A stretch of DNA of 64,000 bases from contig NZ_CP054141.1 of NCBI RefSeq assembly GCF_013284035.1, forward strand, positions 744,001-808,000, in the 5' to 3' direction. The notes under the pieces are model-generated. The model was not told where the DNA came from. It ran no database searches and saw only the letters and a program-made list of their open reading frames with translations. A program made the translations under genes and the position numbers. Source of the stretch: Flavobacterium sp. M31R6 (GTDB taxonomy: Bacteria; Bacteroidota; Bacteroidia; Flavobacteriales; Flavobacteriaceae). Shown one piece after another: positions 1-9,710 of the stretch. Numbering within the stretch: the first letter of the stretch is position 1; each line of letters opens with the position of its first letter.

Positions 1-657
1 GAAGTAAAAGCATATGAGTTAGGATATCGTGCCGTAATTAATAATGATTTATCGGTTGATTTGAATGGGTATTATAACCAATACAATCATTTCTTGAATA
101 CATCAAGAGTGGCTGGGGTTTATTATGGAGATGTTAATACAGCCATAAACTTATCAGACCCGTTAAGTCCTGTGTATGCTTTGGCAAGAAGTGACCGAAG
201 AATTTATCAAGTATATTCTAATACTAGTGCTGATGTTGCTTCTTTAGGTTTTGGTGTTGGGTTGTCTAAAAAAGTGTATAAAAACTTTGAATTAGGAGCA
301 AACTATAATTATTCTCAATTGGATTTCGATCAATCTCAAGATCCAGGATTTGTTACTGGATTTAATACTCCAAAACATAGGGTAAAAGCTTCGTTGGGAA
401 ATACAAGATTGTTTAAGAATTTTGGATTTAACACAAACGTAAGATGGAATTCTGAATATTTATGGCAATCTTCTTTTGCTGATGGAATGATTCCTTCTAC
501 CACTGTAGTTGATGCTCAAATCAATTATGCTGTTCCAACCTGTAAATTATTGTTCAAAGTTGGAGCTACTAATATTGGAGGTAAAGATTATATTCAAGTA
601 ATTGGAGCTGGATCTATCGGTCAACAATGGTTCGCTTCATTGACGATTAATCCTTAA
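1..657 (+). CDS. TonB-dependent receptor, C-terminal part (5' end outside window)
   Basis: The reading frame is open from base 1 and ends at a TAA at 655-657, giving about 218 residues of a larger protein. The sequence alternates polar and aromatic residues as in transmembrane beta-strands, with motifs such as FELGANYNYSQLDFD and a short terminal strand ending SLTINP. This fits the last strands of a TonB-dependent outer-membrane receptor barrel. The plug domain and TonB box are not in the window, so substrate cannot be inferred. The next gene, a lipoprotein hydrolase 36 bp downstream on the same strand, is probably co-transcribed. The barrel nature is clear from composition; the family call is an inference from strand pattern and context. 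Confidence 0.75.
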   Translation, partial: EVKAYELGYRAVINNDLSVDLNGYYNQYNHFLNTSRVAGVYYGDVNTAINLSDPLSPVYALARSDRRIYQVYSNTSADVASLGFGVGLSKKVYKNFELGANYNYSQLDFDQSQDPGFVTGFNTPKHRVKASLGNTRLFKNFGFNTNVRWNSEYLWQSSFADGMIPSTTVVDAQINYAVPTCKLLFKVGATNIGGKDYIQVIGAGSIGQQWFASLTINP

Positions 658-693
658 TTAAAAAGACAAGACAAAAACTTAAAAATATAGAGT

Positions 694-2163
694 ATGATAA
701 AAAATTTCAAATGGCTACTATTGGTTTCTCTAAGCTTTGTAGCATGTAATAATAATGATGATGAAGATGCAGTAGTTGAAATTCCAATTACACCTGGTTC
801 AGCCACTTTTACTAGCTATGTGGCTTTGGGGGATTCTTTTGCAGCAGGATATAGTGATGGGGCTCTTTTTAAAGCGGGGCAATCTAATTCGTATGTGAAT
901 ATATTGTCTCAACAGTTGGTGCCGGCAGGAGGTGGTGCTTTTACAACTCCGTTAATGGCTGATAATATTGGAGGGTTATTGTTGGGGGGTAATGTAATTG
1001 CTGGGACACGTTTGTATTTTAACGGAAAAGGACCAGTTCCAGTATCTGGAAAGCCAACTACAGAAGTTACGAATCACCTAGCGGGGACTTTTAATAATTT
1101 GGGTATTCCTGGAGCCAAAAGTTATCATTTGCTTGCTGCGGGATATGGAAATACTGCGGGTGTGGCCTCGGGTAAAGCAAATCCATATTATGCACGTTTT
1201 GCCACTTCGGGTACAACTACCGTATTAGCAGATGCTTTGGCTCAAAATCCAACTTTCTTTTCTTTATTTATTGGTGGAAATGATGTTTTAGCTTATGCTA
1301 CATCCGGAGGTATTGGTGTAAATCAAACTGGGAATATAGATCCTTCTACTTATGGCTCAAATGATATTACTGATCCTAATGTTTTTGCGAATGTGTATAA
1401 CGCTTTAGCGACTAATTTGACAGCAAAAGGAGCAAAAGGGGTAGTGGCTAATTTGCCATACGTGACAACTTTGCCTTATTTTACTACGGTTCCTTATAAT
1501 CCAGTTCCATTAACTGCGGCTTCGGCGACACAATTGAATGCTGGTTATGCGCAATATAATGGTGGATTGCAAGCTATGGTTACTAATAAGTTGTTGACTG
1601 CAGAGGAAGCGACAAGAAGAACAATTAAATTTGTAGCAGGCAATAATGCGGTAGTTATAGTAGATAGTTATTTGACTAATTTGTCGGCTTATGGTCTTCC
1701 GTCTTATAGACAGGTGACTAAAGAAGATTTGGTTGTATTGACTGCTAGAACTTTCATTGGAACTGCTGTTGGAGGTGATCCAACAAAAGTGAATGGAGTT
1801 TCTGTTCCTTTAGCGGATCAATGGGTACTTTCAAAAGATGAAATTAAAGAAGTGCAAATTGCTACTGATGCTTACAATAAAACCATAAGTGCAATTGCGG
1901 AATCAAAAGGATTAGCATTTGTGGATGCTAAATCAGCTATGATGCAATTATCCACTACAGGGGTTCGCTTTGGGAATTATCACATGACTGCAGCATATGT
2001 TACAGGAGGTGCGTTTTCATTGGATGGTGTGCATCCTAGTCCAAGAGGATATGCTTATATTGCTAATCTTTTTGTGAATGCTATAAATGCTAAATACGGA
2101 GCGACTTTAAGAAACGTGGATTTGGCTCAATATCAAATTCAGTATCCTGCAACTATACAATAA
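694..2163 (+). CDS. SGNH/GDSL-family hydrolase lipoprotein
   Basis: 489 residues. The N-terminus is a lipoprotein signal peptide with a lipobox ending at Cys18 (SFVAC), followed by an Asn/Asp-rich stretch typical of Bacteroidota lipoproteins exported to the outer membrane. SGNH signatures are present in order: GDS with Ser48 (ALGDSFAAGY), GGND with Asn196, and DGVHPS with Asp444 and His447. These supply the nucleophile, oxyanion residue and Asp-His pair of an SGNH esterase or lipase. Because it follows a TonB-dependent receptor at close spacing, the two may form a surface ester-cleaving and uptake pair. Substrate is unknown. A strong terminator follows directly. Confidence 0.85.
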   Translation: MIKNFKWLLLVSLSFVACNNNDDEDAVVEIPITPGSATFTSYVALGDSFAAGYSDGALFKAGQSNSYVNILSQQLVPAGGGAFTTPLMADNIGGLLLGGNVIAGTRLYFNGKGPVPVSGKPTTEVTNHLAGTFNNLGIPGAKSYHLLAAGYGNTAGVASGKANPYYARFATSGTTTVLADALAQNPTFFSLFIGGNDVLAYATSGGIGVNQTGNIDPSTYGSNDITDPNVFANVYNALATNLTAKGAKGVVANLPYVTTLPYFTTVPYNPVPLTAASATQLNAGYAQYNGGLQAMVTNKLLTAEEATRRTIKFVAGNNAVVIVDSYLTNLSAYGLPSYRQVTKEDLVVLTARTFIGTAVGGDPTKVNGVSVPLADQWVLSKDEIKEVQIATDAYNKTISAIAESKGLAFVDAKSAMMQLSTTGVRFGNYHMTAAYVTGGAFSLDGVHPSPRGYAYIANLFVNAINAKYGATLRNVDLAQYQIQYPATIQ

Positions 2164-2185
2164 TTTTAATTTACAATAGTTATCG

Positions 2186-2218
2186 AAACCACCCGTTAAT
2201 CAACGTGGTGGTTTTTTT
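2186..2218 (+). terminator. Rho-independent terminator after the SGNH lipoprotein
   Basis: An eight-base stem (AAACCACC pairing with GGTGGTTT), extended by an inner CGTT/AACG pairing with one bulge, runs into a T tract. It lies 22 bp after the lipoprotein stop. Confidence 0.85.
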
Positions 2219-2309
2219 ATTTTTTGGCTAAGAACGAGATGTTTTGATAGTTTGAAACTGCTTAATAATCAATTCGATAAAAATTTAGCTTTTTTTATAA
2301 AAAAAAATA

Positions 2310-2339
2310 TTGATTTTATATTTTAAAAAATTATCTTTG
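2310..2339 (+). promoter_or_regulatory. Bacteroidota-type promoter for atpD
   Basis: TTG at 2310-2312 is followed after 19 bp by TATCTTTG at 2332-2339, matching the Bacteroidota sigma-ABfr consensus (TTG, then TAnnTTTG). It leaves an 84-nt leader before the atpD ATG and follows the terminator of the previous unit. Confidence 0.75.
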
Positions 2340-2420
2340 CACTCTGAAAAAAGTATCCATTCGATGAGATTCGATGGGCTGTATTTCATAAACCTAAATA
2401 GCTATTTAATAAATACATAA

Positions 2421-3935
<1,515 letters not shown>

Positions 3936-3976
3936 AATCAGTTTGTAGTTTACAGTTAAGCAGTATTCAGTTTTAC

Positions 3977-4004
3977 TCATAACTCATAACTCATAACTTA
4001 TAAC
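3977..4004 (+). repeat. 7-bp tandem repeat in the atpD-atpC gap
   Basis: Four consecutive 7-bp units lie here: TCATAAC three times, then the variant TTATAAC. They end about ten bases before the atpC ATG, where the ribosome would bind. The gap is otherwise featureless. Confidence 0.8.
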
Positions 4005-4013
4005 TAAAAAAAT

Positions 4014-4295
4014 ATGTTATTAGAAATAGTATCACCAGAAGCGAAATTATTTTCAGGAGAAATCACTTCTATTTCTGTTCCAGGAGTAGATGGTCGTTTT
4101 CAAATGTTGAATAACCACGCGCCAATAGTTTCATTGTTGCAGAAAGGAACAATTAATATTACTGCTCCTGCCTTTGATTTAAACGAAGAAACTGCCAGTT
4201 TATTTACCAAAGTAAATGATCAAAATTATACTTTAGAAATTGCCTCAGGTACTCTTGAGTTAAAGGATAATAAAGTAATTGTTTTAGCAGATTAA
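4014..4295 (+). CDS. atpC: F1Fo ATP synthase subunit epsilon (short form)
   Basis: 93 residues starting MLLEIVSPEAKLFSGE. It corresponds to the N-terminal beta-sandwich domain of epsilon, with the conserved GVDGRFQMLNNHAPIVSLL segment. The C-terminal helical hairpin of the longer E. coli-type subunit is absent, so the inhibitory helix movement seen in long forms is not possible here. Short epsilons are usual in Bacteroidota. It is 78 bp downstream of atpD and is followed by a terminator, so atpD-atpC look like a two-gene transcript. Confidence 0.95.
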   Translation: MLLEIVSPEAKLFSGEITSISVPGVDGRFQMLNNHAPIVSLLQKGTINITAPAFDLNEETASLFTKVNDQNYTLEIASGTLELKDNKVIVLAD

Positions 4296-4320
4296 GACAA
4301 TTCAGCTCTTAAAATGAAAA

Positions 4321-4347
4321 TGCCTGACGAAAGTCGGGCATTTTTTT
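4321..4347 (+). terminator. Rho-independent terminator after atpC
   Basis: An eight-base stem (TGCCTGAC with GTCGGGCA, one G-T pair) closed by a GAAA tetraloop is followed by seven Ts. Confidence 0.9.
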
Positions 4348-4449
4348 GTTTAAAATATTTTTGAAAACAGTTGATTTAATTTATCATTTTGAATAAATCA
4401 TTCAAGGGTTATATCCATATGGTATAATTTCAGAAATAAAGTATTAGAT

Positions 4450-5031
4450 TTATTTTTTAGCTGCTCCGGGAGGGAAACCTGCCATAATGCTTTTTACGGA
4501 ACTATTAATAAATTCTTCAGGATTGTCTGGTTTGTTGTCAATTTCGGCATTACCAATACCCTGCCAAACTAGTTTGTCGGTTTTTGTGGATATAATATCA
4601 ATAACCAAGGAGCCGTCAACATAATTATAAGTGTTAAATGTTGTCGAGCCTCCTCCCATCACTGCACCTCCACCCCAATATCCGTAAGGGCGATACATAC
4701 CACCATAACCATAGTAATTTGAATTGGCAGTAACCTGTGTTTTGTTTTTTAAAATCGCTACTGCATTTACTTTTAAATCAGGATTATCACTTGTTTCTTT
4801 AAAACCTTTGGCAGTCATTTCTGCGCGAATTGCTTTTGTAACTCGATCTACGTTTAATTGGTTTACCTGGCCTTTCTGTGCACTCAAATCAAAAGTTGCA
4901 AAAGTTTTGAATTCGCTAAAATTAACTGCGCGGTCATAATCCTGAGTAACGGTTACGGTTGGGCCACAGCTAAAAAACAATCCCAAAAACAGCATTGGGA
5001 TTATACCTAATGTTCTTTTTTTAATGTTCAT
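4450..5031 (-). CDS. DUF4136-type lipoprotein
   Basis: 193 residues from the ATG at 5031. The longer open frame reaches to 5265, but the 78 extra residues have no protein-like character and include a fragment copied from atpD, whereas MNIKKRTLGIIPMLFLGLFFSCG is a complete lipoprotein signal peptide with a lipobox Cys. The mature part starts with VTVTQDYDRAVNFSEFKTFA and contains the NPDLKVNAVAILKNK segment, as in DUF4136 proteins, followed by a Gly/Tyr-rich loop (YYGYGGMYRPYGYWGGG) and a second conserved half (VDGSLVIDIISTKTDKLVWQG). Biochemical function is not known for the family. It is likely anchored to the outer or inner membrane. Confidence 0.85.
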   Translation of the reverse strand: MNIKKRTLGIIPMLFLGLFFSCGPTVTVTQDYDRAVNFSEFKTFATFDLSAQKGQVNQLNVDRVTKAIRAEMTAKGFKETSDNPDLKVNAVAILKNKTQVTANSNYYGYGGMYRPYGYWGGGAVMGGGSTTFNTYNYVDGSLVIDIISTKTDKLVWQGIGNAEIDNKPDNPEEFINSSVKSIMAGFPPGAAKK

Positions 5032-5220
5032 TTTATTAAATTTTAAAATTGATTTAATTGTTAATAGTCTATAGATTGTTATTTTGGATGTCTGTTGCAA
5101 TAGGTAGACGACTTTCTTTAATTGCGTCCTACATTTTAACATAATCCGGATCATTTTAATCTGCATCCAAAACTGAAAAATGCGATAATGTATCGGCGAA
5201 TTCATCATTTTTTCCATATA

Positions 5221-5280
5221 ACCAAACAATCCAATTTTACTCCTTTTTGAGTAAGGCTCAATCAAATTGATTATCTTTTT
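5221..5280 (-). pseudogene. Inverted 60-bp fragment of atpD
   Basis: Read on the minus strand, these 60 bases match atpD positions 2835-2894 at 52 of 60 positions, including an exact run of 22 or more bases. The translated fragment keeps LIEPYSK and KIGLFG from just before the atpD Walker A loop. It lies upstream of the DUF4136 gene in inverted orientation. No clear match could be seen on either side. It is a non-functional gene remnant or small duplication. Confidence 0.85.
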
Positions 5281-5870
5281 TATCTAAGAATTTATCATAC
5301 ATAGATTCAGTTTAATTGAAATTTATTCTCTTTTTAAAATCCAAATAAACGCACTAACGTATTGATTATCAGTGTTAAATTTACTAAAATTTAAAACACT
5401 ATAAAAGGGATTTTGATTTAAAAATACTTAGTTTTATGAATTAACTCTCAATTCGTATCAGTCGAATTGTTTTAATTTCTGACGAAGCTTAAATTATTTG
5501 CCTAAGATTACCTTTTTCCAGTCTTCTTTCATGTTAATTATACGCCGTCTGGTTTTTGAAGCTGGACGTAAAAAAGTGTGTCTTTTTCCTGATGGCTGTA
5601 TTCTCTAACAGAATCATTCTGGTTTATTAAATTAGTTTGAATTGTGAAGTGCTGAAAAGGAAAATTATTTTTAAAACAGATGTTTGTCTCCTCTCTTTTT
5701 ATAAAACATTTCAAAGGTGTAGGATTAGTTTGCTGTATATTTATCTGGCTTTTTTGCAACTTACAGTTTAGGAGTCAATTAAATGTATTGTCTGTAGAGG
5801 TTTGACCAATTATTTTTTTAACTTTACGTTATGAGTTTTTAAAGTGTCAGGTAATTTAAATTTTTAGAAA
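5281..5870. other. Intergenic stretch with no supported gene
   Basis: About 590 bases of AT-rich sequence between two divergently placed genes. A 73-codon frame on the minus strand (5538-5759) has no signal peptide or recognisable motif and is not called. Promoters for both flanking genes should lie here, but no TAnnTTTG box of good quality was found. Confidence 0.5.
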
Positions 5871-6992
5871 ATGAAAAATAATAAATTTTTAGTATTTCTT
5901 TTTTTATTAATAAGTGCTATAGGTTTTTCTCAGGTATACACCAATAAAGTGGTGGGTAAAAAAAACGCAGCACTGCTTGACAGTCTTAAAGTAGTGGAGT
6001 ATCCGTATGCTTTGCCTATATGGGGTGAAAAGGCAACACAAAAAGGTTATCAATTACCATATTCTGCGGGTCTTTCGGTTAATTACTTTTGGCAAGAATC
6101 AGATTTAACGATAAAGAATTTGGAAGTTGGGTTCAATAATGGGCCTATGTACAATCTGGATCAAATCATACGTTTTAATAGTGCCGTAGCATCTGGATAT
6201 GCAGTCAATGTTAGGCCTGATGTTTGGTTGTTTCCTTTTTTGAATGTATACGGTATTTTTGGAAAAACTAGAATGTCTACTACGATAGATGCAGGTGTTT
6301 GGGTTCCAGATGCCGACAATAATTGGTCACAAGTAACTTCTTTTAAGTCCAAAGCTGATTTCGAAGGTACTACATTTGGATTAGGTATAACGCCAACAAT
6401 TGGTGTCGGAGGGGGCTGGTTTGCCTTGGATATGAATGTGGCATGGACTGATATTAATTCACTTGATAAACCTGCTATGAGTTTTGTTTTTGGTCCAAGG
6501 TTGGGAAAAACATTTAAACTTAATAAACAAGATAGTAACATTGCTGTTTGGGCTGGTGGATTTAGGGTGCATCTAAAAAGCGGAACAAATGGTTCATTGG
6601 CTTTGTCAGATGTTTTGCCACTCGATGGAGCGCAAGCAAAAGTCGATCAAGGTTTGGCTACTGTAAATGATAAACAAGCCCAAGTGGACAATTGGTGGAG
6701 TGGGTTATCCAATGCTGAACAGGTGAAACCGTCCAACAAAGCAAAATACGAAACGGCGAATAGAGCATTAGAGACAGCCGGAAACCTTTTGAACGGTATT
6801 GACGGGGCGTTAAGCACGGCCGAAACTTCTACGGTACAATATTCTCTTGAAAAAGCGCCAAAAGATATGTGGAACTTTGTTTTAGGGTCCCAATATCAAT
6901 TTAACAGGCATTTTATGCTACGTGCTGAATGTGGATTTCTAGCAAGTCGTACCCAGTTCATGACAAGCCTTCAATATCGATTTGGGTTGTAA
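5871..6992 (+). CDS. Predicted outer-membrane beta-barrel protein, family not recognised
   Basis: 373 residues with a cleavable signal peptide ending GFSQ. The body has alternating hydrophobic strands with many Gly and aromatic residues (GYAVNVRPDVWLFPFLNVYGIFGK, FGLGITPTIGVGGGWFALDMNVAW), and the last residues SLQYRFGL end in a barrel-like terminal strand. Between residues about 245 and 320 is an Ala/Gln/Asn-rich segment (AKVDQGLATVNDKQAQVDNWW) that looks helical and may project from the barrel. It is followed 58 bp later by a second barrel protein, so the two may be co-expressed. Role unknown; transport or adhesion cannot be decided from sequence. Confidence 0.7.
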   Translation: MKNNKFLVFLFLLISAIGFSQVYTNKVVGKKNAALLDSLKVVEYPYALPIWGEKATQKGYQLPYSAGLSVNYFWQESDLTIKNLEVGFNNGPMYNLDQIIRFNSAVASGYAVNVRPDVWLFPFLNVYGIFGKTRMSTTIDAGVWVPDADNNWSQVTSFKSKADFEGTTFGLGITPTIGVGGGWFALDMNVAWTDINSLDKPAMSFVFGPRLGKTFKLNKQDSNIAVWAGGFRVHLKSGTNGSLALSDVLPLDGAQAKVDQGLATVNDKQAQVDNWWSGLSNAEQVKPSNKAKYETANRALETAGNLLNGIDGALSTAETSTVQYSLEKAPKDMWNFVLGSQYQFNRHFMLRAECGFLASRTQFMTSLQYRFGL

Positions 6993-7049
6993 TTTAACGA
7001 TTCACAAAAAAGTTAATTGCGAATCAGCAAAATTAATCAATAACAACAC

Positions 7050-7814
7050 ATGAAAAAAAGTTTCTTCTTCATTGCATTATTTTTTAGTTTTCATACTGTT
7101 GAATCCCAAGTGATAATGTCCTTAATCTTTGGAGATAAATTGAATTCTCCTAATATTGAATTTGGTTTGGAAGGAGGTGCCAATTTTTCGGCTATTTCAA
7201 ATCTGGATTCGGATTATAGGAGGGATTTCAATTTGGGTTTTTATTTCGATTTTAATCTAAAGAACCCTTCCTGGATGTTCAACACGGGAGTAATCGTAAA
7301 ATCGACAATGGGTGCCAAAGACATAGCGGTTTATTCGTTGAATGACGAGAAATTAGATGCTGTATTTGCTGAAGGTTCTGTCAAAAGAAATATAAACTAT
7401 TTTAATGTTCCTTTGATGATTAAATATAAGTTTGACAATAACATTTATGTAAAGGCAGGTACGCAATTGGGGCTTTTGTCCACGGCTAATGATTTGTTCC
7501 GTCAAAATTATAATGGGGAGGATGTCGAGTATAAAAACAATATACGCGACAAGATTCATGTTGTCGATGCCGGTTTGGTAATTGGCGCTGGGTATCGAAT
7601 AAAAACCAAGTACGGTATGAATGTTGGTTTGCAGTATTATTATGGATTGGTTCCGCTTCTAAAAGGGGATGACAGTTCAACCCAATACAATCGCTCCCTT
7701 TATATAACTGCGGGATTGCCTATAGGAAAAGGCAAAGCAGGAAAAAGGGCTGCTGAAAAGACAGCCGCCGAAAAGAAAGCATCGGAAGAAGGAACCTCTT
7801 TTCCTAAAAATTAA
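7050..7814 (+). CDS. PorT-like outer-membrane beta-barrel protein
   Basis: 254 residues. The signal peptide ends near HTVESQ. The body resembles the PorT/OMP beta-barrel superfamily of Bacteroidota: FGLEGGANFSAISNL at the start, strands such as YFNVPLMIKYKF and VYVKAGTQLGLL, and a final strand SLYITAGLPIGKG. Unusually for a barrel, it continues after the last strand with a charged Lys/Ala/Glu tail of about 25 residues (KAGKRAAEKTAAEKKASEE), which would be periplasmic. Same strand and close spacing suggest an operon with the barrel gene upstream. Function not known. Confidence 0.7.
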   Translation: MKKSFFFIALFFSFHTVESQVIMSLIFGDKLNSPNIEFGLEGGANFSAISNLDSDYRRDFNLGFYFDFNLKNPSWMFNTGVIVKSTMGAKDIAVYSLNDEKLDAVFAEGSVKRNINYFNVPLMIKYKFDNNIYVKAGTQLGLLSTANDLFRQNYNGEDVEYKNNIRDKIHVVDAGLVIGAGYRIKTKYGMNVGLQYYYGLVPLLKGDDSSTQYNRSLYITAGLPIGKGKAGKRAAEKTAAEKKASEEGTSFPKN

Positions 7815-7827
7815 GTAGGTTTTTTTA

Positions 7828-7835
7828 TAACTTTG
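7828..7835 (+). promoter_or_regulatory. Possible -7 box very close to bioF
   Basis: TAACTTTG fits TAnnTTTG, but no TTG box is seen at the proper distance. If used, transcription would begin at or next to the bioF ATG. Confidence 0.3.
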
Positions 7836-7840
7836 CAGTT

Positions 7841-8977
7841 ATGAATTTTCCAAAAAAACTGTCCGATAAACTAGAGTCACGAAGACAAAACAAATCATTA
7901 CGTATTCTTCCGCAACCTAATGAATTAATTGATTTTGCTTCTAACGATTATATTGGTTTTTCAAAATCGGAAGTAATTTTCAATGCAACCCATCAATTTT
8001 TATTGGATCATAACATAAAAAGCAATGGCGCCACTGGATCGCGATTAATTTCCGGCAATCACACTTTATATACCGCAACCGAAAATTATATTGCTCAATT
8101 CCATCAATCGGAATCGGCTTTGTTGTTTAATTCTGGGTATGATGCTAATGTTGGTTTTTTTAGTTCCGTTCCCCAAAAAGGCGATTTGATTTTGTATGAT
8201 GAACTCTGTCACGCTTCCATCAGGGACGGAATCCAATTGTCGAATGCGAAGTCCTATAAATTCAGGCACAATGATTTTGAAGATTTGGAGCTGTTGATTC
8301 AACGTAATCCTAACACCTTAATTTACATCGTAACAGAAACTGTTTTTTCGATGGACGGTGACTGCCCAAATATGGAAGAATTGATTGCTGTTTCTGGGAA
8401 ATACAACTGCTATTTAGTGGTTGATGAAGCACATGCTTTGGGTGTTTTTGGAGAAAAAGGGGAAGGATTAATTCAGCATTTGCATTTGCAGGACAAAATA
8501 TTTGCCCGAATTATGACTTTTGGCAAAGGCTTGGGCTGTCACGGCGCAGTGGTTTTGGGCTCGGAGGAATTAAAATCATATCTCGTTAATTTTGCCCGAA
8601 GTTTTATATACACCACAGGGCTTTCTCCCCATTCGGTAGCCACTATTTTAATGGGATATCACCATTTGGAAAAAGATAAAAAGGCTCTTGAATCACTTCG
8701 TGATAATATTGTTTTTTTTAATCAAGTAAAAAAAATGCTGTATTTGAGTCCGCTTTTTATTCGGAGTAAATCGGCGATTCAAAGTGTTATTATTCCAGGA
8801 AACGAAAAGGTAAAAAGTATTGCTGTTGCTTTGCAACAAAATGGTTTTGATGTTAAAGCGATACTGTCGCCAACTGTTCCCGAAGGACAGGAAAGACTGC
8901 GTTTTTGTTTGCACAGCTTTAATAGCAAAGAAGAAATAACCAAAGTATTGACGTTGTTGAGTAGCTTTGTATATTAA
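7841..8977 (+). CDS. bioF: 8-amino-7-oxononanoate synthase
   Basis: 378 residues, the usual size for this PLP-dependent alpha-oxoamine synthase. It condenses pimeloyl thioester with L-alanine to give KAPA. The N-terminal FASNDYIGFSKS and GATGSRLISGNH segments, the cofactor-facing VVDEAHALGVFG and the PLP lysine K229 in MTFGKGLGCHGAVV are present. The family also includes 2-amino-3-ketobutyrate ligase, but bioD and bioA directly downstream make the biotin role much more likely. The protein is cytoplasmic. Confidence 0.92.
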   Translation: MNFPKKLSDKLESRRQNKSLRILPQPNELIDFASNDYIGFSKSEVIFNATHQFLLDHNIKSNGATGSRLISGNHTLYTATENYIAQFHQSESALLFNSGYDANVGFFSSVPQKGDLILYDELCHASIRDGIQLSNAKSYKFRHNDFEDLELLIQRNPNTLIYIVTETVFSMDGDCPNMEELIAVSGKYNCYLVVDEAHALGVFGEKGEGLIQHLHLQDKIFARIMTFGKGLGCHGAVVLGSEELKSYLVNFARSFIYTTGLSPHSVATILMGYHHLEKDKKALESLRDNIVFFNQVKKMLYLSPLFIRSKSAIQSVIIPGNEKVKSIAVALQQNGFDVKAILSPTVPEGQERLRFCLHSFNSKEEITKVLTLLSSFVY

Positions 8978-8994
8978 AGATGAATGTCTGAAAT

Positions 8995-9075
8995 TATTAC
9001 ACAAAGGTTCACAAAGAGAAAGCGCAAAAACACACAAAGAAATTATTAAACAAAAATCTTTGTGAATCTTAGCTA
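8995..9075. repeat. Intergenic CACAAAG-type repeat element
   Basis: The heptamer CACAAAG occurs three times in direct orientation and its complement CTTTGTG once near the end, so the element can fold (TTCACAAAG with CTTTGTGAA). Similar motifs recur at 11038-11210 and 12385-12530. Confidence 0.6.
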
Positions 9076-9087
9076 AACTAAAAAAAA

Positions 9088-9708
9088 ATGAAACTATTTA
9101 TTACAGGAATTTCTACCGATGTAGGCAAAACGATTGCCTCTGCCATTATTGTCGAAGCTTTAGAAGCGGATTATTGGAAACCCATTCAAGCGGGTGATGT
9201 TGACCATTCCGACAGTCATAAAGTCAAATCTTTCATATCTAATAAAAAAACAATAATCCATTCGAACAGCTATTTGCTAAATACTCCAGCAAGTCCGCAC
9301 CTTGCAGCTGCAATTGACGGAGTCACTATTGATTTGAAGCAAATAAAAGAGCCAATAATCCAAAACCATTTGGTTGTAGAAGGAGCAGGAGGAGTTTTCG
9401 TGCCTTTGAATGATACAGATTGCGTTATCGATTTAATCCAACGCGATTATAAAGTTATTGTGGTTTCAAGGCATTATCTGGGAAGTATCAATCATACCTT
9501 GCTTACGATCGAATCCTTGCTTAATCGTAAAATAGTGATTGGAGGAATTATTTTTTCAGGTGATGAAAATCCTTCAACCGAATCTATAATTCTGAAAAAG
9601 ACTGGAATTAAATGTATTGGTAGAATAGAGCAAGAGCCTTATTTTGATCAAAATGTAATCAAGGAATACGCTGATCGATTTAGAGAGAATTTGTTAAAAC
9701 TTCAATAG
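9088..9708 (+). CDS. bioD: ATP-dependent dethiobiotin synthetase
   Basis: 206 residues. It closes the ureido ring of dethiobiotin from DAPA, CO2 and ATP. The P-loop GISTDVGKT is at residues 7-15, followed by the substrate segment YWKPIQAGD and the conserved VVEGAGGVFVPL. It stops two bases before the bioA start, so translation of the pair is probably coupled. Confidence 0.95.
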   Translation: MKLFITGISTDVGKTIASAIIVEALEADYWKPIQAGDVDHSDSHKVKSFISNKKTIIHSNSYLLNTPASPHLAAAIDGVTIDLKQIKEPIIQNHLVVEGAGGVFVPLNDTDCVIDLIQRDYKVIVVSRHYLGSINHTLLTIESLLNRKIVIGGIIFSGDENPSTESIILKKTGIKCIGRIEQEPYFDQNVIKEYADRFRENLLKLQ

Positions 9709-9710
9709 CA

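Noticed and set aside
5032..5265. N-terminal extension of the DUF4136 protein
   Set aside because: The extension contains the atpD fragment and no protein-like sequence, and the ATG at 5031 begins a complete lipoprotein signal peptide.
5538..5759. Minus-strand 73-codon frame
   Set aside because: No signal, motif, ribosome site or family resemblance; composition like the surrounding non-coding sequence.
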